Shown piece by piece: positions 17,660-27,356 of a stretch of DNA of 64,000 bases. This DNA is from DAOPYU01 sp942493245 (GTDB taxonomy: Bacteria; Sumerlaeota; Sumerlaeia; UBA8349): NCBI GenBank assembly GCA_942493245.1, contig OW818685.1:1054001-1118000 (forward strand), written 5' to 3'. Positions within the stretch are counted from its first letter, which is position 1; each line of letters starts with the position of its first letter. The position numbers were made by a program, and so were the translations under genes. The notes beneath the pieces are model-generated. The model had not been told where the DNA came from. It did no database searches and saw only the letters and a list, made by a program, of their open reading frames with translations.

Positions 17660-19079
17660 ATAAGCGTTAACCTAATTCTTGACCTGTCGAAAGCATCCAG
17701 CGTAAGATTCGGCTTGTGCAGTGCGAATCTAGAAGCCGGAGGACGCTCATGGAGATTGAGGATGTTGTTCACGAGGATTTGGCGGACTGGCCATTGTTGA
17801 TGCGCTTCCTGCCTGATGGTTGGAAGGAAAAAGCGAGAGAATTGGGCGCTTTGCGGCGCAGCGGACGCAAGTTTTGCAGTAGCGAAGCGTTGTTGCGAAC
17901 GCTGCTGATTCACCTGGCTCTGGGGTGTTCCCTGAAGGAGACGGCGTCTCGGGCGCGACTGGCGGGGTTAGCCGATGTGTCGAGTGTTGCCGTGTGGAAA
18001 AGGCTGCGGGAGTCGGGGGAATGGCTGCGTTGGATGAGCGAGGCGGTGATGCGTCAGTGGGTGGAGCGCCGGCCAGAAAACCTGCTGCCGGGGCCTTATC
18101 GAATACGGCTGGTGGATGCGACGTCGATTTCAGAGCCGGGCAGCACGGGCAGCGACTGGCGGATTCACTACGCCGTGGAACTGGGCTCTCTACAATGCGA
18201 TTCCGTGGAGGTGACCGATGTGCGCGAGGGCGAAACGTTTCGACGCTTTCCGGTCAGTCCGGGCGATTTGCTGCTGGGCGACCGGATTTATGCCAACCGT
18301 GGCGGAATCGAGCACGTGGTGCGCCACGGCGGAGATGTCCTGGTCCGAATGAATCTGACGAATTTGCCTCTTGAGAAAGAATCGGGCAAACCGTTCTCTC
18401 TGCTGCGGCGGCTCAGAACCCTGCGCATCGGCGAGGTGGGCGAGTGGCCCTGCTGGATCGCACCGGCGGGAGCCGAGCGAATCGCCGCGCGCGTTTGCGC
18501 CGTCAAGCGCGACCGCACAGCCACGCAATTTGCCTGCAAGAAGTTGTTGCGTCGAGAAAGCCGAAAAGGGGAGAAACTGCGCCCGGAAACGCTCGAATCG
18601 TGCGCCTATGTATTCGTGTTGACCACCGTTCCAGCCGAGCGCATTTCCGCCGCGTCACTTCTGGAAATCTACCGGGGGCGCTGGCAGGTGGAACTGGCTT
18701 TCAAACGCTTGAAATCCATACTGAACCTGAGCCATCTGCCCAAGCAAGACCCGCAAGGGGCGCGCGCGTGGCTACACGGCAAGATCCTGGTGGCGTTCCT
18801 TGTAGAGGCGCTGATTCACGCAGGGAACTCTTTTTCCCCCTGGGGATACCCCCTTGATCCCAGGGAGTCCCGATGACTCACAGCGGCGAAGTCATTGGAA
18901 CGAAACACAATTCATGTTCCGTCAACTCTGCCGAGGCGTTTGTCCAGATCTGTCGTTGTTCGACGCCATTCGTCAATGGCCCGCCATCAGTCACACTCTG
19001 CGCGAAACACCGCGCAAGAGAACCCGACAGAATGCAAAAATTCGGAGAATCATCCAAAGAGAATTAGGTTAACGCTTAT
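17660..19079 (+). mobile_element. IS4-family insertion sequence, 1420 bp
   Basis: Perfect 20-bp terminal inverted repeats at 17660-17679 (ATAAGCGTTAACCTAATTCT) and 19060-19079, bounded by identical 13-bp direct repeats. It carries one DDE transposase gene with the YREK signature. TSDs of 10-13 bp are usual for IS4-family elements. The intact ends and TSD point to a fairly recent insertion, although the transposase reading frame is shifted near its end. Confidence 0.93.
17749..19072 (+). pseudogene. IS4-family transposase, frameshifted near the C-terminus
   Basis: The start ATG at 17749 has GGAGGA six bases upstream; an in-frame GTG at 17716 lacks this. Frame 1 runs 375 codons to a stop at 18876. 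First catalytic Asp is in RLVDATSISEPG, second in LLLGDRIYANRGGIEHVV, and the Glu is in YRGRWQVELAFKRLK, which fits Y-x2-R-x3-E-x6-K. The family's usual C-terminal part (SQRRSHWNETQF to RKRTRQNAKIRRIIQREL) is found in the +1 frame up to a stop at 19070-19072, inside the right inverted repeat. The shift falls near the C/T homopolymer runs at about 18830-18860. It could be a real disabling mutation or a sequencing error; the direction does not fit the usual -1 programmed shift. Confidence 0.85.
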
Positions 19080-19092
19080 GGGGCATCGCCCC
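19080..19092. repeat. Right 13-bp target-site duplication of the IS element
   Basis: Exact copy of the 13 bases at 17647-17659, directly abutting the right inverted repeat. It continues into AGG, completing the original palindrome. Confidence 0.9.
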
Positions 19093-19118
19093 AGGAAACC
19101 GATTGGTTATTCAAATAA

Positions 19119-19257
19119 GGGCTGAAGGCCCGCTCGATTCAACCGTTTTGTTCTTTTCATAGTCCGGGCTTTCAGCCCTTGTAAAAAAAAGGGGACACCG
19201 ATCCTGGGGCGACGCTTCGCTTGCCCCAGGCTAGTATAATCCCGCGCCGTTGGCGCT
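19119..19257. repeat. REP-like inverted repeats right of the IS
   Basis: AAGGGCTGAAGGCCC is mirrored by GGGCTTTCAGCCCTT about 35 bases later. At 19203-19256 a second copy of the IS target family lies in inverted orientation: CCTGGGGC...GCCCCAGG, then a TATAAT-like spacer, then CGCCGTTGGCG. Its mirror is left of the IS at about 17615-17655. No gene is seen in this stretch. Confidence 0.7.
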
Positions 19258-19470
19258 TCAACAGCGGTTTTTAGCGATTATGGAACTTTTCTCTTTGTAC
19301 CAGAACCGCCAGAAGACCGCAGCGGCGAAGGCGCCTGCCGTATAGCAGAGGATGTCGGTCGGATCACCCACGGCCAGACCCCGGAAAGTGCCGGTGTAGG
19401 GAGCGACCGACTCGAACACCCAGGACCAGACCAGGAGCGGGATCTGTATCGCGGTCCGGTTTATCGGTAT
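19258..19470 (-). pseudogene. C-terminal remnant of a VanZ-like membrane protein
   Basis: A minus-strand frame ending at the TGA 19258-19260 reads TGTFRGLAVGDPTDILCYTAGAFAAAVFWRFWYK, which resembles the last helices of VanZ/DUF2809-like membrane proteins (Asp in a G-D-x-x-D context followed by a hydrophobic helix). It has no ATG, and its upstream part merges into the end of the neighbouring secreted-protein gene. I read it as a gene truncated by rearrangement next to the repeat patch. Family assignment is tentative. Confidence 0.45.
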
Positions 19471-22181
19471 TGTTCGATCGGAATCAACCCCTCCAATTTC
19501 TGGAGTTCCGCCTCGGTCAATTTCAGAACATAAGGTTCCTTCTTCTCGGAACGTTCAGGGGACCAGTCGAAGGAAAACTCACGAATAATCGGTTCTCCTC
19601 CATAAACCTGCATGATGGGCCGGTAAATTTTCACAAACATTCTGAATACGCCCGGCTCAAGTACTTCATACACGGCCATTCCGGATTTATCGGTGAAGAC
19701 ATCCTGCTTGGCAACGCTTGGAGAGCGCCCCCCGCCCGCACTGTCCCAACCCAACCGAAGCGCAATGTCGGGAATAGGTTTCCCAGACGGACCTTGAACC
19801 TGAACATACACTTTTTGAATGATTCGGGGCGTAATTCGCCAAGTTCCGAAGTCACAAACACCTTTCGAGGGAACCGGAGTCCAATCTTGTTTCTCTGTTG
19901 GCGGATTCAAGGAACTGTAAACATCCAGGATCGAGAGGCTCAAACGACTGTAAGAACCCGCAGGACATGGGAAGGAAAATTCCTGCGTCCCGGAAGTCGT
20001 GGGTTGAAAAGCAAGGGAAAGAATCCCGGAATTCTTCAATCCCTCTCGCAAGACATTTATTTTATCGGGTGCATTTGAAGACGGTGCGGTGGAATTTACA
20101 GGGAGCGAAATGGAACGAGAGAGATTGGGAGGACGATTGAGGGGAATGGGGCCGATTTCCAGGCGACCAGTCAAGGAAGGGAACCGGGTACAATCCCCCT
20201 GAATTCTGGTTCGCCCCTCCACTTCCCGGATCAGGTAGAGTTTGTTGTTCCGGGAATTCTCTACGGCAGGAACAAGTACCGTCCCGGCATTGAAGACAAG
20301 CATCAGGTACTTGCGACTCAAAACCATCAGGCAATGATTTCGGAGGCTCCCGGGGGTGAGAGGAATGGTTGTTTTCAGATGAAAGAGTCCCTGCTCATCG
20401 GACCGGGTCACATCAAGGATCTTTGCCCGGTCACGGGGAAACAGATTTTTTATGACCGCTTGAGTCTGGTCTTGCAGAATGGGGGCACCAGCCTCAATCC
20501 ACTTGGCTTTTGTTCCTTGCCACAATCTGGAGAAGTCAGAGGACTGCCCTCTCTGGATTTCAACAAACACCACCAACGTATTGGAGACCGGTTCATCGGT
20601 GAAATAATCCAAGACCTGCATGGCCAGATCGGTCGGCGCCTGAGGAGTGGGAGTGGGCGCAGCAGCACCGGGAACGGTCGGTTGTGCCGGAACGGGTTGA
20701 ACAGGTTGAGGCTGAGACTGGGACGGAACTGGAGTCGATGTGGAAGAAGAAGGAGGTGGTGAAATGCGTTTGAAATGGAAAAAGAGTTCCATGGGAGTTT
20801 GATCATTGAGAACATATTCCGCCGGAGTTATCTGATACTCACTCCGGGACAAGGAACTCGAATAACAGGAAACCAATTTCCCTTTAAATGGAAATAATTT
20901 TTCCGTGTTCACAAGATTGCTGGATCCGACGTCAATCTGAGCCCCGGAATCCAGAGTCAACCTTATAACCATATCTCCTGTCCGTGGTTTTTCCTGATCA
21001 TCGAGAACCCGAATCTTTCGCAGAGGAGCAGTCTCCACGACCAGGTTGCATTCAACCGAAGTTATGGCCGTAACAACCGGAAACCAGTCCGGCGACGACA
21101 GATTCTCCAACCAGAATGAGAATGGTACTTGATCCGGCAAATAGAGAGGTTCCCCCTCTCGAGGGTCAGCGCCACGGGGAGGATAAAAGATGAAACGCCC
21201 CTGAGAATCGGTCCAAACAATGACGCTGAAAGCGGCGCTTCTTTCTCGAAACCGATCCCAGGGGGATGTCCTGGTATCCTCGCGTAATGGGATGTAGGCC
21301 AAGGGTTTTCCGGAGGGATCACGAAGGACCCCATGAACGGCATGACGGTAGGCTTCACTTCCTTTCCGAACCAACCCCACCCTGCGCAACAAGAAATCGG
21401 AGTTGCTGCCCAAAAGGCTGAAACCTCCTTCGCCAATTCCATACTCAGGTTGCATGAAAAGAGTTTTGCTCCTGGCGTTTTCAGTACAGAGAAGAAGGGG
21501 GTGCATCGAGCGGAAAGGCGACTCAAGCGAAATCGGCCCAAGAATCAACGTGTCGGTTCCTATTTTGACTTGAAGCAAATAGGACGCATCCGGGATAGGT
21601 TGACCGGTGGCATCCAAAATATTCTCCAACGTCCGATCCTGCATATCACTATCTACATAATACTTGAAAAAAGCATCTATGGGGAACACGCAGAATCGTT
21701 CCGGCAAATTTTCTGCCTGCCGATTTGAGTCGGGAAGAAGTCTGTGACGATTGGCGTCCAAGGGATTCAGGGCAGATTCCGGGGTACAGATCAGGACTGC
21801 CGGTCCCAATAACTGACGCAATTCCGGACTCGACTGCTCACTGCCGATCACGACCTGATACTTGAACTCTTCGACCTGCGTGTCCGGGAACGGGACCACC
21901 ATCACTTTGTCCCTGAACGTAACCTTGACTTGTGCTTTCCTGCTGTCTTCCGGGATACGATCTCCCTGCCGGTAAAGACGAACCTGAAGATCGGCCCCTT
22001 CGGCTTTCGCTGCAAGTGTTAGACGTTCTTCACGGGGAACTTCAGAGCGGGTGGTCGGGCGGGGAAAATTCTCATCCGTTTCCTGCGCCAAGCCCGATAC
22101 TCCACCCGACGTTAACAGCAAGAGAACACACACGATTTTCCAGGGAATACAGTGCGAAAAACGGTCTGCCAAGCGGTTCAT
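19461..22181 (-). CDS. Large secreted protein with Pro-rich linker and beta-sandwich-like domains
   Basis: 906 aa. A signal peptide (hydrophobic IVCVLLLLTSGGVSGLA, probable cleavage LAQ-E) leads to a long exported protein. Segments such as DPSGKPLAYIPLREDTR, VLDYFTDEPVSNTLVVF and VQGPSGKPIPDIALRLGW look like carboxypeptidase-regulatory/CNA-B-type beta-sandwich domains. A Ser/Pro/Gln/Thr linker lies at about residues 475-515. No catalytic motif or anchoring signal is seen. Its codon use looks more AT-tolerant than the neighbours. It is likely cell-surface or periplasmic, with unknown role. A similar design recurs in the 922-aa protein at 50756. Confidence 0.75.
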   Translation of the reverse strand: MNRLADRFSHCIPWKIVCVLLLLTSGGVSGLAQETDENFPRPTTRSEVPREERLTLAAKAEGADLQVRLYRQGDRIPEDSRKAQVKVTFRDKVMVVPFPDTQVEEFKYQVVIGSEQSSPELRQLLGPAVLICTPESALNPLDANRHRLLPDSNRQAENLPERFCVFPIDAFFKYYVDSDMQDRTLENILDATGQPIPDASYLLQVKIGTDTLILGPISLESPFRSMHPLLLCTENARSKTLFMQPEYGIGEGGFSLLGSNSDFLLRRVGLVRKGSEAYRHAVHGVLRDPSGKPLAYIPLREDTRTSPWDRFRERSAAFSVIVWTDSQGRFIFYPPRGADPREGEPLYLPDQVPFSFWLENLSSPDWFPVVTAITSVECNLVVETAPLRKIRVLDDQEKPRTGDMVIRLTLDSGAQIDVGSSNLVNTEKLFPFKGKLVSCYSSSLSRSEYQITPAEYVLNDQTPMELFFHFKRISPPPSSSTSTPVPSQSQPQPVQPVPAQPTVPGAAAPTPTPQAPTDLAMQVLDYFTDEPVSNTLVVFVEIQRGQSSDFSRLWQGTKAKWIEAGAPILQDQTQAVIKNLFPRDRAKILDVTRSDEQGLFHLKTTIPLTPGSLRNHCLMVLSRKYLMLVFNAGTVLVPAVENSRNNKLYLIREVEGRTRIQGDCTRFPSLTGRLEIGPIPLNRPPNLSRSISLPVNSTAPSSNAPDKINVLREGLKNSGILSLAFQPTTSGTQEFSFPCPAGSYSRLSLSILDVYSSLNPPTEKQDWTPVPSKGVCDFGTWRITPRIIQKVYVQVQGPSGKPIPDIALRLGWDSAGGGRSPSVAKQDVFTDKSGMAVYEVLEPGVFRMFVKIYRPIMQVYGGEPIIREFSFDWSPERSEKKEPYVLKLTEAELQKLEGLIPIEQYR

Positions 22182-22330
22182 TCTGTTTCCTTTCCTCCAG
22201 AAATCCTCTAAACAACAAATGAATCATAACAGATTCTGCATGAGGATCAATAAAATAAGAACTGTTACAAAGAAGGGACAGAGCACTATAATCTTCGGGA
22301 TACTTTCGGAATTTACCCAGGAAGCGCTTT

Positions 22331-23368
22331 TCACCCCTTCCGCATCAGGCGCGAGCGGTAGGAGTCGGCGATGACGGCGAGGACGATCACCAGGCCGGTG
22401 ACCAGGCGTTTGACCGGTTCCGGCGCGCTGAGCTGATTCAGGCCGGTCTGGAGGACGGCGATGATAAGAACGCCGAGGAAGGTGTTGATGATCGAGCCGC
22501 GCCCGCCCATCAGACTCGTGCCCCCGATGACGGCGGCGGCGATGGCCTTCAGTTCCATCCCGTTGCCCGCGTTGGGGTCCGCCGTGGCGAGGCGCGCGCA
22601 CTCGAACAGGGCCGCCAGACCCGTCAGGAATCCCGACAGGACAAACACGGCGACCTTGACCCGTCCGGTTGAGATACCACAGAGACGGGCGGTGGACTCA
22701 TTGGACCCGGTGGCACGGGCGTAACGCCCGAAACGGGTGAGTGAGAGGGTCACCTGTCCCAGGATCACGACCGCCAGCGCGACGAAAAACGCCGGCGAAA
22801 TTCTGAGGACGGGGAAAGCCTCTCCCAACCGGATGGGTAACGGGTCCCCCAGACCGGAAATCGAGGCGCCGATATACTTGGCCTCGGATTTTGTGGCCAG
22901 AGAAGCGAAGCCACGCGCCACCTCGAGCATGCCGAGCGTGACGATGAAGGAGGGAATGGCCCAGCGAACACTGATGAGGCCGTTAAACAGGCCACACAGG
23001 AGCGAGACGGCCACACAGAGCGCAACGCCCGCCCAGAGGGGCCACTTGAAATCGATCAAGGCCAGACCGAGCATGGCGCCCCCCAACGCCAGGACCGATC
23101 CGACCGAGAGGTCGATCCCCGCGATGATGAGAACAAAGGTCATCCCGGTCGCGACGATCGTGAGACTGGGAATTTCGTTGGCCAGCGTCGTGAATGTCGA
23201 AAACGTCAGGAAATACTTCCCCAGCACCCCAAAGAGACCTATCAAAAAAAGCAGGACCAGTAAGAGGCCGATGAAATCGACCAGGAATAGAAACACCCCG
23301 CGCCCCCGTCCGGAAGCGGAAGAGGGCGCGGGGGGCAAAACATCGGGAGATGAAGAAAGAGAGAACAT
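22331..23368 (-). CDS. rbsC: Ribose-type ABC transporter permease
   Basis: 345 aa with about eight to ten membrane segments. The family core is clear: LANEIPSLTIVATGMTFVLIIAGIDLSVGSVLALGG near residues 60-95 and TGSNESTARLCGISTGRVKV. It is the inner-membrane channel for a sugar of the ribose/autoinducer-2 class. It lies 48 bases after rbsB. The matching ATPase (RbsA) is absent from the cluster, because the next gene downstream is the unrelated secreted protein. Confidence 0.92.
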   Translation of the reverse strand: MFSLSSSPDVLPPAPSSASGRGRGVFLFLVDFIGLLLVLLFLIGLFGVLGKYFLTFSTFTTLANEIPSLTIVATGMTFVLIIAGIDLSVGSVLALGGAMLGLALIDFKWPLWAGVALCVAVSLLCGLFNGLISVRWAIPSFIVTLGMLEVARGFASLATKSEAKYIGASISGLGDPLPIRLGEAFPVLRISPAFFVALAVVILGQVTLSLTRFGRYARATGSNESTARLCGISTGRVKVAVFVLSGFLTGLAALFECARLATADPNAGNGMELKAIAAAVIGGTSLMGGRGSIINTFLGVLIIAVLQTGLNQLSAPEPVKRLVTGLVIVLAVIADSYRSRLMRKG

Positions 23369-23416
23369 GGGAACACTCCGAAACAGGGAACCGAAAATTT
23401 CCGGACAGAAGGACTC

Positions 23417-24442
<1,026 letters not shown>

Positions 24443-24480
24443 GGTTAAGATCCTTTCGGTGAGTGTTTTAATTGTCGTTT

Positions 24481-25440
24481 CTATCCGCGCAACAGTTTCT
24501 CAACCTGGGAACGGTCCGGCATGGCCGGTTGCGCGCCAAAGACCGTGGTGGCCAGCGCGCCCGCCGCGCAGGCAAACCGGGTCGCCGCGACCAATTCCCG
24601 CCCTTCCGCAAGCGCCACGCCCAGAGCGGCGGTAAACGCGTCCCCCGCAGCGGTGGTGTCCACCGCCTGAACAGGGAAAGAAGGGACCATCTGCGTCTGG
24701 CCGTTTTCATCGAGCGCGAAAGCGCCTGCGGCCCCCATCTTGATGACGACCCGCCGGGCGCCGCGATCATGTAGAATCCGGGCGGCGCGTGTGGCGCTCA
24801 CCTCGTCCACCACTTCGATGCCGGTCAACGCCTGCGCTTCGTGTTGGTTGGGCGTGAGGAGGTCCACGGCGTAGAGCGCCTCGGGCAGTCCGTTCGTCGG
24901 CGCGGGCGCGGTGTCGAGAATTGAGTAAACGCCGTTCCGGCGGGCGATCTGGATGGCCGCAGCGACGGTCTCCTCGGGAATTTCGAGTTGAAGCAGCAGC
25001 ACGTTGGACTGCGCCAGAACCGGTTCGAGCGTTTCGAGGTCCATGGGCGTCATGCGCCCGTTTGACCCGGCCACAATCGTGATGCTGTTTTCCCCACTCG
25101 CCTCGACGTGGATAAGCGCCACTCCGCTCGAACAGGCAGACGTGCTGCGCACGTAATCCGTCGCAACGCCCCGCTCGCGAAGCGCCGCGATCAACTGGCC
25201 GCCAAACACGTCGTCGCCCACTCGGCCCACCATTTCGCAGCGCGCGCCGAGCTGCGCTGCGGCCACCGCCTGGTTGGCGCCCTTTCCCCCGGGAATCAGG
25301 GACAGGTCTTCCCCGTGAATCGTTTCCCCCGGTCTTGGGATATGGGAGGTTCGGATCACGAGGTCCATATTGAGCGATCCCACCACGACGAGGCGGGGAA
25401 TCGAGAACTTTCTCGGTTGGCCATTGTTGGGATCAGGCAT
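24481..25440 (-). CDS. rbsK: Ribokinase
   Basis: 319 aa PfkB-family kinase that phosphorylates ribose at O5. Signature 1 is GGKGANQAVAAAQLGA, and signature 2 DTTAAGDAFTAALGVAL holds the catalytic Asp and anion hole. The N-terminal VVGSLNMDLVIRTSHIPRPGET is typical of ribokinase. It is the first gene of the ribose cluster and lies 38 bases before rbsB. Confidence 0.94.
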   Translation of the reverse strand: MPDPNNGQPRKFSIPRLVVVGSLNMDLVIRTSHIPRPGETIHGEDLSLIPGGKGANQAVAAAQLGARCEMVGRVGDDVFGGQLIAALRERGVATDYVRSTSACSSGVALIHVEASGENSITIVAGSNGRMTPMDLETLEPVLAQSNVLLLQLEIPEETVAAAIQIARRNGVYSILDTAPAPTNGLPEALYAVDLLTPNQHEAQALTGIEVVDEVSATRAARILHDRGARRVVIKMGAAGAFALDENGQTQMVPSFPVQAVDTTAAGDAFTAALGVALAEGRELVAATRFACAAGALATTVFGAQPAMPDRSQVEKLLRG

Positions 25441-25598
25441 ACAGACGCCTTTCCTGAAAACGGGTTTATCGCGCGCAAAACTTCCAGCAAATCATCCGAA
25501 TGATGCAATCCCGGTCGAAAGGTGTCAATCGTTTTCAAAGGCAGATTCTTGTGGGTGCAAAAAAGCGGGGAAGACGGCTTTCCGATTGCCGGAGCGGA

Positions 25599-26276
25599 TC
25601 ACTCATTCTCTTCGGTCAGTTCGGGAAAGTTTTCGTCCGGTTCACGCTGGAGCATTTCGCGCAGCAGCGGCGCATAGACGGCAGGCTCAAACCCGGCGCG
25701 CATGAGGGCATCCGTGAGTTTGCGTCGGCGTTTGCGCGGGTCCGCATCGGAAAGACGCCGGAGGCGGCGCTCGATGAACTGGCGGGCGCGCTCGGTCTGG
25801 CGTTCGGTGTCCGTGGCGTCCGCTTTCTCAAGGGCGGCCTGGATGAGGCGGTCCGCAACTCCCAACTGCCGCAGCTGCGCGGCGATCTTGCGCGGCCCAT
25901 CCGGACGGGTCTTGAGTTGGTGAGAGACGAAAATCTCGGCAAACCGCGCGTCGTCGAGGTCGCCCTTTTCTTCGTAATAGGCGATGACCTGGTCAATAAT
26001 CGCCGGTTCGTACTTGCGTTCCGTGAGGCGGTGGCGCAGTTCGAAAACCGAGCGGGGACGCGTTCGGAGCAGGATGGCGGCGGTCCGGCGCGCGCGAATG
26101 AAAGCGTCTTCGGCCAGCAGGGCCTCCTGCTCGGCGGGACTCAGAACTTGCCCCTTGCTCAACTGATGCCGAAGGACAACTTCCGTGTCGAGTTCGGCCC
26201 ACGGCGCGTCATCCAGTTCCACAAACGTCCGCGTGGCGCGACGGTTGGCGATTTTCAGGCGCGTGATCAGACACAT
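25599..26276 (-). CDS. recX: Regulatory protein RecX
   Basis: 225 aa, within the usual 150-270. It is made of three-helix RecX repeats: AILLRTRPRSVFELRHRLTERKYEPAIIDQVIAYYEEKGDLDDARFAEIFV and then GPRKIAAQLRQLGV. RecX binds and modulates RecA filaments. The gene overlaps the end of the upstream alcohol dehydrogenase by 10 bases and is not next to recA in this window. Confidence 0.93.
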   Translation of the reverse strand: MCLITRLKIANRRATRTFVELDDAPWAELDTEVVLRHQLSKGQVLSPAEQEALLAEDAFIRARRTAAILLRTRPRSVFELRHRLTERKYEPAIIDQVIAYYEEKGDLDDARFAEIFVSHQLKTRPDGPRKIAAQLRQLGVADRLIQAALEKADATDTERQTERARQFIERRLRRLSDADPRKRRRKLTDALMRAGFEPAVYAPLLREMLQREPDENFPELTEENE

Positions 26277-27319
26277 CGCAACACCACTTTGGAAACATGG
26301 CGCGCGCGTTCGAGGGCGAGTGCGGCCTGCGCGAGGGGGTATTCCTCACTCACCAGTTCCGCAACCGGGAAGGGACGCCGGGACAGGAACTCGATAGCGG
26401 GGGCAAATCGCCCGCAGCGCGATCCCTGAAGGCGCACTTCATTTACCACGAGGTCCGTCAGCGGGATACCGGGCGCAAACGCGCCGGGGGTGCTTTTCAG
26501 GTGGATCGTGCCGCGCGGGCGAACCAGCCGCGAAGCCAGGGCCAGAATTTCCGAGGAACCGGAACCGGTGGCTTCGACCACATGGTCGGCGCCCATCTTC
26601 TCCGGGGACGCCTGTCCCCGCTGTCGGGCGACCCAATCCAGAACCCCCGCAATCACTTCTTCCGTTGAATCACATGGGAGAGTCTCTATCCCCAACAGGC
26701 TCCGGACCCGGTCGCAGGTGGCCTGACTGCGGGCGACGGCCAGTACGCGCGCGCCACGCGCCCGGGCCACACCGGCAATCAGATACCCCAGACGTCCGGC
26801 GCCCAGCACTACCACCGTTTGACTTGGTTCAAGCGGACTCATCTCGAAGGTCTGGAGCGCGGCGGCGAGCGGCTCGACCAAAACCGCTTCGCGGTCGGAC
26901 AGGTCTTCGGGCAGGAAGCGCAGGTTGTCCACCGGCACGCGAATCTGCTGCGCGAAAGCGCCATCGTGGGCGATGATGCCGGTGACCGTCCGTCGCAGGC
27001 AATGCGTCGGCAGCCCATTTTGACAGGCCACACAAGGCGATTCGCAATCAGGGGGACAGGAATTGTTGATCTCGGCGGTGGCACGACGTCCCACCAGATC
27101 AGAATCGCTTTTGTCACCAACGGACGCGACCCTTCCGACAAATTCATGTCCCAGTACCAGCGGGAGCGGAACGGGATAATCGCCCGAGTAGAGCGCCAGA
27201 TCGGTGCCACAGACCCCCGCAAGGTGAACGTCCAAGACCGCTTCCCCGCGTTCGGGAACCAGCGCGGGACGGTCCTGAATTTCGAGAACCCCGGGAGCGG
27301 TCAAAACGGCGGCCAGCAT
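26267..27319 (-). CDS. Zinc-dependent alcohol/polyol dehydrogenase (MDR superfamily)
   Basis: 350 aa from the ATG at 27319, with AAGGA nine bases upstream; a longer frame to 27400 would run into argS. Catalytic zinc ligands are in VCGTDLALYSG and LGHEFVGRV, and the structural zinc Cys cluster is CPPDCESPCVACQNGLPTHC. The Rossmann motif is VLGAGRLGYLIAG. It oxidises an alcohol or polyol with NAD(P)+; substrate is unknown (threonine- or sorbitol-dehydrogenase-like). Its start is 37 bases after argS and its end overlaps recX. Confidence 0.88.
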   Translation of the reverse strand: MLAAVLTAPGVLEIQDRPALVPERGEAVLDVHLAGVCGTDLALYSGDYPVPLPLVLGHEFVGRVASVGDKSDSDLVGRRATAEINNSCPPDCESPCVACQNGLPTHCLRRTVTGIIAHDGAFAQQIRVPVDNLRFLPEDLSDREAVLVEPLAAALQTFEMSPLEPSQTVVVLGAGRLGYLIAGVARARGARVLAVARSQATCDRVRSLLGIETLPCDSTEEVIAGVLDWVARQRGQASPEKMGADHVVEATGSGSSEILALASRLVRPRGTIHLKSTPGAFAPGIPLTDLVVNEVRLQGSRCGRFAPAIEFLSRRPFPVAELVSEEYPLAQAALALERARHVSKVVLRCV

Positions 27320-27356
27320 GAATGCGTCCTTGTTTTCTGCGGTCGTGCTTACCGAA

